In this document: positions 11,366 through 25,000 of the stretch, piece after piece
Position numbering within the stretch: the stretch's first letter is position 1
Layout of the letters: the number at the start of each line of letters is the position of its first letter
Assembly (NCBI GenBank): GCA_012295275.1
Contig: CM022670.1
Coordinates: 21,205,146-21,230,145 of the forward strand
Direction of reading: 5' to 3'
Source: Chrysomallon squamiferum
Lineage: Eukaryota; Mollusca; Gastropoda; Neomphalida; Peltospiridae
Length of the DNA stretch: 25,000 nucleotides
Program-made: the position numbers and the translations under genes
The notes under the pieces: generated by a model
What the model was told of the DNA's origin: nothing
Seen by the model: the letters and a program-made list of their open reading frames with translations, nothing else
Databases searched by the model: none

Positions 11366-11437
11366 AGCAGAATAGCGCTGTGAATACGTGCCGAGGCCAT
11401 AACCCAGATGTTCGTGGATCGAAACCATGTTCTGCTA
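11366..11437 (+). pseudogene. Decayed initiator tRNA-Met copy
   Basis: 72 nt, the same length as the intact genes, with about 13 substitutions and no indel. The acceptor stem is perfect (AGCAGAA / TTCTGCT), as is the ATCGAAA T-loop, and CAT is in the anticodon position. The anticodon stem has two mismatches (CCGAG against CCCAG), destroying the G:C stack initiators need, and the D-arm is altered. It is therefore called a pseudogene. It is on the + strand, opposite to the two intact copies. Confidence 0.85.
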
Positions 11438-12012
11438 AAGAAAATTACGATTGTTATCTCTTATATTTTTATTTTTTTTTCTCATTTTTTTTTTTTTACT
11501 GGTTATCATATAAAGTAATATAATATCGCATTTGTTTGTGTGAAATGTTAATAGTATGAAAATCGAAAAACGCAATTTTTTTAATATTTGTTTATACGTT
11601 ATAACCTGGAGGATAAATGCTATTTATCTAGGAAACGTCCAAATTTGTTTTAGATAAATCTCATGTCTTTGAGATCGAGTTTCACCCATATATTTATTTA
11701 TGATTACTACCGTGCACCATTTCAAGTGATTTTCTATTTATAATGTTTACCAAGTATTTCACAAATATTTGGTTGCACCTGCGATTCAGAGGAACTCTAA
11801 GCATCGTTTCAAATGATGGAGAATCTAAGAATATAAGCGGATTAAACGGCAAATTTGATGCTTTACGGATCAGAGGTATTACAATAGTTTACTCATTTTT
11901 CAGTATTAGTTCGTCATCTGCCATGTTTGTTTTGACTGATTCCAGTTATCTTACGTAACGAATCTCCATTAACGGCATATCCTCAGATTGAACTGAACAT
12001 TCATCTTGTGTT

Positions 12013-12063
12013 ACGGTCATCGTTACACGTGCTTCTGTGTTAATATGGGACCACGATGACCGT
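12013..12063. repeat. Perfect 11-bp inverted repeat with 29-nt loop
   Basis: ACGGTCATCGT at 12013-12023 is matched by ACGATGACCGT at 12053-12063. It lies in an otherwise featureless block and has no known role. Confidence 0.8.
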
Positions 12064-12148
12064 CTATATTACAAATGCGTTCAGTTCATCTGGTGACAGA
12101 TAATGGGGAATAAAATCAATAGACAGACCAACCGATCAACACACAGAC

Positions 12149-12191
12149 AGATAGCCAGATAGCCAGATAGCCAGATAGCCAGATAGCCAGA
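12149..12191. repeat. (CCAGATAG)n microsatellite
   Basis: Five 8-bp units, then related CAGGTAGA and CATA units up to about 12250. Confidence 0.9.
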
Positions 12192-14081
12192 CAGGTAGAC
12201 AGGTAGACAAAGAAACAAATAGTCAGACATACATACAGACATACATACATAATACAGATACATAGAAAGAGACACGAAAGAGAAGAAAATAAAAGATAAA
12301 AAAATAAGATAAAATTGTAAAGAGAACAGTAGAGCATATCCTGCCATATAGGCCGCCATTATCATTTCGTTTGTAACGTAAGATCGTATAAAGATAATGT
12401 TTTTTGATTCACTTTATCATCATTGAATAAAAACTACAGGATACACAGGTGGATTTCGGTGTCACGAAAGAAGTAAAATGGCGGCATTCACTATTGCTGG
12501 TTAAGGTAAAACTTTATTATTAATAAAGATTAAAAGAAACAATTTCATTACTTGATCATTCTCCTTTAATTCCACGACAGGAAAGCTTTACGATAAATAA
12601 TTATTTTATCAAAAATATTTTTTTCAGTGTAATGCCAAAATTGTAAAATACCAAAGATAAATATTCAGTTGCAGTTTTTATTTTTTAAAATTTAGTCTAA
12701 TATTTTTATTTTAACATGTAAAAGTTAAAACTTCGTTTGAAAGCTCCAACTGGAATCTTTTTTTACCATGGGGAGTCATTAAAACGGAAACATACTTAGC
12801 CGTAGACATCTAAATATCAAGCTGCAAAATAAATATTAAAATTTACAGGCAGTAGATACAATTTTGCAGACATGGGATTTCATTTTAAATGTCAAATATT
12901 GCGTTAGCGATTCAAGTGGTAAATGAAACGTATGTACCAAAAATCGGAAATGAAATTAGAAGCAGACAATAAATTAGCAGACATCGAAAAAAAAGAAAAA
13001 AAAAAAAAAAAAGTGCATAATTCGAGAGATGAAATTTCATACAGTCGTTTTACAGTTACTTACAGGTGAAATCATTGCAAAATATTTTTGAAATAGAAAA
13101 AAAAAAAAAACCTATAAAAGAAGATCAATAAACGTGCCATAATGTAGCGGGAAAAAAAGGTACTTACCAGCAAATGACAGAACTGCAGACGGATAGATGA
13201 TATTGCATAAACGTAACTGTTATTAATCCTTGTTAATGAGAAAAAAAAAGCTCAGAGATATGGGCCGCATTAGACTGAGAATGGATATCAGAGAAATATT
13301 CCCGATAGCTCCGACAGAGGATTAACAATAATGCAGTTAGTATTTTGTAACAGGTTAAGGGAAATATTAAGTTTCAAATCACTGGAAAAAAAAAAAAAAA
13401 AAAAAAAATACAATAGCGTATAAGTAAATTATTCAAATATATTTTGTGATATTAATAGTAAAAAAAAAAAAAATGGAATTGTTTAAAAGTTAAATATACG
13501 AAAAAATGGTTTGAATGTCATTTATCTCGAAGAATGTGAACGGGCATTCCCTATCAAATCACCTATTTTACAAACTAACAAGAAATAATGCAATTCTAAC
13601 TTTTTATTTTGTGTAGAAAACTTGTTGGATAAAATTCTTCATACAAGGCCATTTGAAGGTCACGTGAACCAAAAAGCAAATTTCAGTTTTAAAATTAAGG
13701 TCAAAACGTCAATATCCTTCAAATTATCCTACGTAAAACATAAATAATGTTATTTTTTGAATCTTTGTTAAATCACTTTTCTAGAAATATCTATTGTTTG
13801 ATGAGGTATGTTCATTTGAGTGTAGGCGGTCACGCTCAAGTTTATATCAAAATTTCCAAAGTTTAGGAAGTCATATCTCAGGAACAGCTTGCTCGATCAT
13901 GCGAGAAATGGAAATATCAGATCTTCGGCTTCAATTACACTAAACACCAGTTGACAGCAAAAGAGATGACGTGGAATGACACAATTAAGTTCAACTTTCC
14001 TTTAACAAAAATATAAATAATTTAATTTTTTTTAAAGAAATTCAGATTGAAATGAAATATAAAAAAATATAAAAATAATAG

Positions 14082-14115
14082 CAACAACAACAACAACAAC
14101 AACAATAACAATAAC

Positions 14116-14207
<92 letters not shown>

Positions 14208-14235
14208 TAACAATAAAGAGAAGAAGAAGAAGAAG
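14082..14235. repeat. (CAA)n / (AAT)30 / (AAG)n composite microsatellite
   Basis: CAA and AACAAT units lead into 90 bp of uninterrupted AAT (14116-14205), followed by AAGAAG units. The poly-Leu frame on the - strand is an artefact. Confidence 0.95.
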
Positions 14236-14557
14236 ACAGTCACAACATCACCAACGATAATAACAGTAATATTAATAACAATCTACAGATACCTACTCCA
14301 ATAAGCTCAAGTTAATTATTTCACACAGAACATAGCAGATGGTATCGATATGAACAAACCAAATTACTTCCCATCTCTTTGATCTGCCAGCATATTATAT
14401 CTGGAATATATCAGATAGAGAAACAGATATTTGATCATGTCATTCTGGATATTAATTTCTTTAAACCTCATTCTAACATATCTGCTTTCATGTGCATGTT
14501 AATCTTTATAATGATGATAACCGATAGAGCGCGAAGGGCATCAGCGTATCGTTTCAA

Positions 14558-14585
14558 ATCTATCTATCTATCTATCTATCTATCT
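14558..14585. repeat. (ATCT)n microsatellite
   Basis: Seven tetranucleotide units. Confidence 0.9.
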
Positions 14586-15273
14586 GTCTGAAAGATGCTA
14601 TATTTTGGCATTATGCTAAAACAAACCCAAAAAAAAAAAACTAAATAAAAAAAAAAAAAAAAAATAAAGTACTACTACTAATAATAATTGTTTTCATGGG
14701 ATGAATTATAAAAGAAAAAAAAATATTCACTTTGGATCGAATAAAATGTATTCAGGTGTCGTTAAATGGACATTCGATATTCTTGGCTTGATACGCCAAC
14801 AAAAACATTCTGAAAACTTAATCGTCAACATTTATCAGGTTTTTTTTTTTTTTTTTTTTTAAGGTGCCAGCTAAAATCTTTGATATCCCTACATTCATTA
14901 TTATTATGTCAGTATGCATTAAACGCGACATTTGCCATTTAAGGATTATTCCATAAACCAAAAGGTTTTTTCTTTCTTTCTTTCTCACAAACCATACAAA
15001 ACAGTTTACGAACATCGGCTCTGTTTCACCCCAGGCGGTATCCACAGACGAACATCGTTCCATTCAATCTGCCACATCTAAGACGTGTCAAGTCATTCTT
15101 CACAAATCAAAGCCTATGGCCACGTTGATGAAGAGCAATAGAGTTTTCTTGTGCCTGGAGGACAAGGGTCCTCTACAGAGTCGATTGTAGCAGTTAACGA
15201 AGAAGAAGTATTACAATTATACTATCTTCTGTACGAGCCAGAATACTGGCAAAGTATTCGCCTTGATTGGAGG

Positions 15274-15740
15274 CTGTGGGTAATTTGTAATTTGATTCTT
15301 AGGTACGTTCCAGCATATTCTGAAATATGCTTAAGCATGCTTTTAGTGGACTGTGAGTAATTATATTACTATTTTGAAAAAAATGTTCCATCATGTCTTT
15401 CGTGGGATGTGACTAATTGTATTATATTCTGAAATATGTTTAAGCATGTCTGTAATGGTCTGTGAGTAATTATTTTATATTCTGAAAAAAATGTTTAAGC
15501 GTGTTTGTCGTGGACTGTCGGTATTTTTAAATTATGTTCTGAAAAATATTTAGGCATGTCTGTTGTGGTCTGTGAGTAATTATATTATATTCTAGAATCT
15601 GTAATAGGCTGTGGGTAGCTCGTAATTATATTCAGAAAAAACTTTATGTATGTCCTTTGTAGACAATGGATAATTTGTACTTATATTTTGAGAAATATTT
15701 AAGCATGCCTGTCGTAGTCGATTGGAAATTATATTCTACA
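15274..15740. repeat. Degenerate minisatellite, period about 55 bp
   Basis: About eight diverged units, each opening with CTGTGRGTAATTATATT, then a TTCTGAAAAAT segment, then TTTAAGCATGTCTGTNGTGG. Unit starts fall near 15274, 15351, 15406, 15460, 15515, 15570, 15609, 15664 and 15718. One unit is shortened and the first is longer. Confidence 0.8.
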
Positions 15741-16035
15741 ACTTTTTATTCTTTTTTTAATATACCTGGAACATAGTACGCAGAGTTTTGTTGTTTATTG
15801 TTAAATGCAACGAATTATTCTGCGCAAACCGAATCTGCTGTTATAAAGTGTCGCTTCCTCCAGTATGGCGCAATTACAATAACTTTTAATGTATTTTACA
15901 TTAACTTTTTAATGACAATGTAGTGATTTAAGTAATAATGATTGACTGAAGTGTATTTTAAATATATCTTGCAACGATATCATTTTAATTTATATTAAAC
16001 TGTATTCCTGAAACACGAAAAGATTAATAAAAACA

Positions 16036-16066
16036 ATAAAATAAAATAAAATAAAATAAAATAAAT
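16036..16066. repeat. (AAAAT)n microsatellite
   Basis: About six pentanucleotide units. Confidence 0.85.
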
Positions 16067-16264
16067 GCTAATGAAGAAAGAGTTGATAATGGAAATATTT
16101 GTATGAAATAGTAAGAAAGGAAAAATGCACAAATAAAATAAAGAAGAATGGGAAGAAAGAAGTCACCAAATAATTATTACAAAAAAAAATCAATAAAAAA
16201 AAAATCGAATTATTCAGTTCATCAGTGAGAAAACTGGTTGTTCAGTACTGGTAATATCTTTTTC

Positions 16265-16291
16265 ATTTATTTATTTATTTATTTATTTATT
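16265..16291. repeat. (ATTT)n microsatellite
   Basis: Pure tetranucleotide array. Related AAAT arrays lie at about 16419-16434 and 16579-16600 in the opposite sense. Confidence 0.85.
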
Positions 16292-16513
16292 TTTCAATAA
16301 AACTATGTTCATATTTTCTCAAACAGAAAGAAACATAGAAAAGATAACAACTAAGAAGAATATCAGATAGAATCTATATTTTCGTATTGCATAGAATTTA
16401 CGACATCTGATAATTAAATAAATAAATAAATAAAAATAACAGTGACTAAAAATTTCATTTACGTATATTTATAAAAATAAAATAAATAAATAATATGCCT
16501 TTGCAAATTAATT

Positions 16514-16531
16514 TTTATTTAACTTTTTATT
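16514..16531 (-). promoter_or_regulatory. Candidate poly(A) signals of gene B
   Basis: Two AATAAA hexamers on the - strand (16519-16514 and 16531-16526) lie 200-220 nt past the gene B stop codon. They are the first such hexamers seen downstream of it. Confidence 0.45.
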
Positions 16532-16730
16532 CATAATATATAACAAAAAATATAATAATAATAATAATATTACATCAATAAAATAAATAAATAAATAAAT
16601 ACACAAGTATTAGGTCTTTGTTTTATGCCAGTATCAATAAAAGCAACAATAAAATAATCATTCTGTGCCTCAAGACACATAAAACTGTTATTTGAGACCC
16701 TTGTCCGACATCTTTGATTTTTATCTGCAC

Positions 16731-24751
<8,021 letters not shown>

Positions 24752-24756
24752 CTGTG

Positions 24757-24827
<71 letters not shown>
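24757..24827. repeat. (AAT)n microsatellite abutting a splice acceptor
   Basis: About 70 bp of AAT ending immediately beside the acceptor of the first visible B exon. On the transcript the intron end is (ATT)n followed by ATCACAG. Confidence 0.95.
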
Positions 24828-24829
<2 letters not shown>

Positions 24830-25000
24830 TAATAACCGTCTTCATGTTAATCATCATTATCTTTTTGAGAACCATTTTCATTTTATACGGTAAGCAAGTA
24901 CATGCATTTGATCGAAATAAAGAAGAAGACATAGAGAAAGGAAGAAAAAACGGAAGAAGAAGAAAAAAGAAAGAAAATGAAAACAGTTATTATGATATTG
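24828..25000. other. Sequence upstream of the first visible gene B exon
   Basis: AT-rich and then purine-rich (GAAGAAG words). No exon was recognised. By exon phase this should be intron. Confidence 0.5.

Larger units (their letters stand above)
8071..16513. other. Intergenic region between convergent genes A and B
   Basis: About 8.4 kb between the two 3' ends. No coding exon, transposase or reverse transcriptase was recognised. It holds simple repeats, many A or T runs, a tRNA relic, an inverted repeat and a 55-bp minisatellite (separate entries). Stretches such as 8100-8780, 9600-10250, 11450-12000, 12380-14080 and 15740-16030 show nothing but AT-rich sequence. Confidence 0.7.

Noticed and set aside
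11743-11958. 71-codon + strand frame
   Set aside because: No recognisable motif. Ordinary length for chance in this sequence.
13383-13410. Long A runs (also at 8040, 10306, 12990 and 14640) as retroposon tails
   Set aside because: No target-site duplications or retroposed gene body could be seen beside them, and A runs are common here.
14022-14243. Poly-Leu frame on the - strand
   Set aside because: Pure product of the (AAT)n array. The same applies to the poly-Leu, poly-Tyr and poly-Ile frames at 9472-9666, 21437-21655 and 24738-24932.

Overview
This window is nuclear DNA from an animal. The coding signal is split by spliceosomal introns with GT..AG borders. The tRNAs are eukaryotic initiator-methionine genes. 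The rest is AT-rich and crowded with long microsatellites. The style (large AT-rich introns, many (AAT)n, (AC)n and (AG)n arrays) would suit a mollusc, perhaps a cephalopod, but no sequence seen here proves the clade.

The main content is a tail-to-tail pair of paralogous EF-hand genes. Gene A runs on the + strand with exons at 805-1071, 6868-6953 and 7590-7767. Gene B runs on the - strand with exons at 24751-24482, 18838-18753 and 17079-16731. Exon order and intron phases agree, the middle exon is 86 nt in both, and both share the LFEYMR and NLRLID motifs before the first EF-hand. Both genes enter the window at a splice acceptor, so their N-terminal exons lie outside it or are unrecognised. 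Gene A keeps two calcium-type loops. Gene B keeps only the second, and its basic C-terminal tail is about twice as long.

Layout: 1-804 is upstream or intronic sequence with a small CpG-rich patch. 805-8023 is gene A, with two identical initiator tRNA-Met genes antisense inside its introns and a 30-bp repeat carrying TGACGTCA sites in its 3' UTR. 8024-16513 is intergenic, holding simple repeats, a decayed initiator tRNA-Met copy (11366-11437), a short perfect inverted repeat and a degenerate 55-bp minisatellite (15274-15740). 16514-24751 is gene B. Its large intron holds an 18-bp minisatellite, a diverged inverted repeat pair, a decayed copy of the second EF-hand exon (about 22185-22268), two weak tRNA/SINE-like stretches and a pure 120-bp (TC)n tract. 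24752-25000 is upstream of the first visible B exon.

No bacterial, phage, CRISPR or intact transposon genes were recognised. The most informative observations are the mirror-image paralog pair, the fossil EF-hand exon beside the inverted repeat, the tRNA-iMet cluster with its relic, the CRE-like array, and the microsatellites lying at or very near three of the five recognised coding-exon acceptors.
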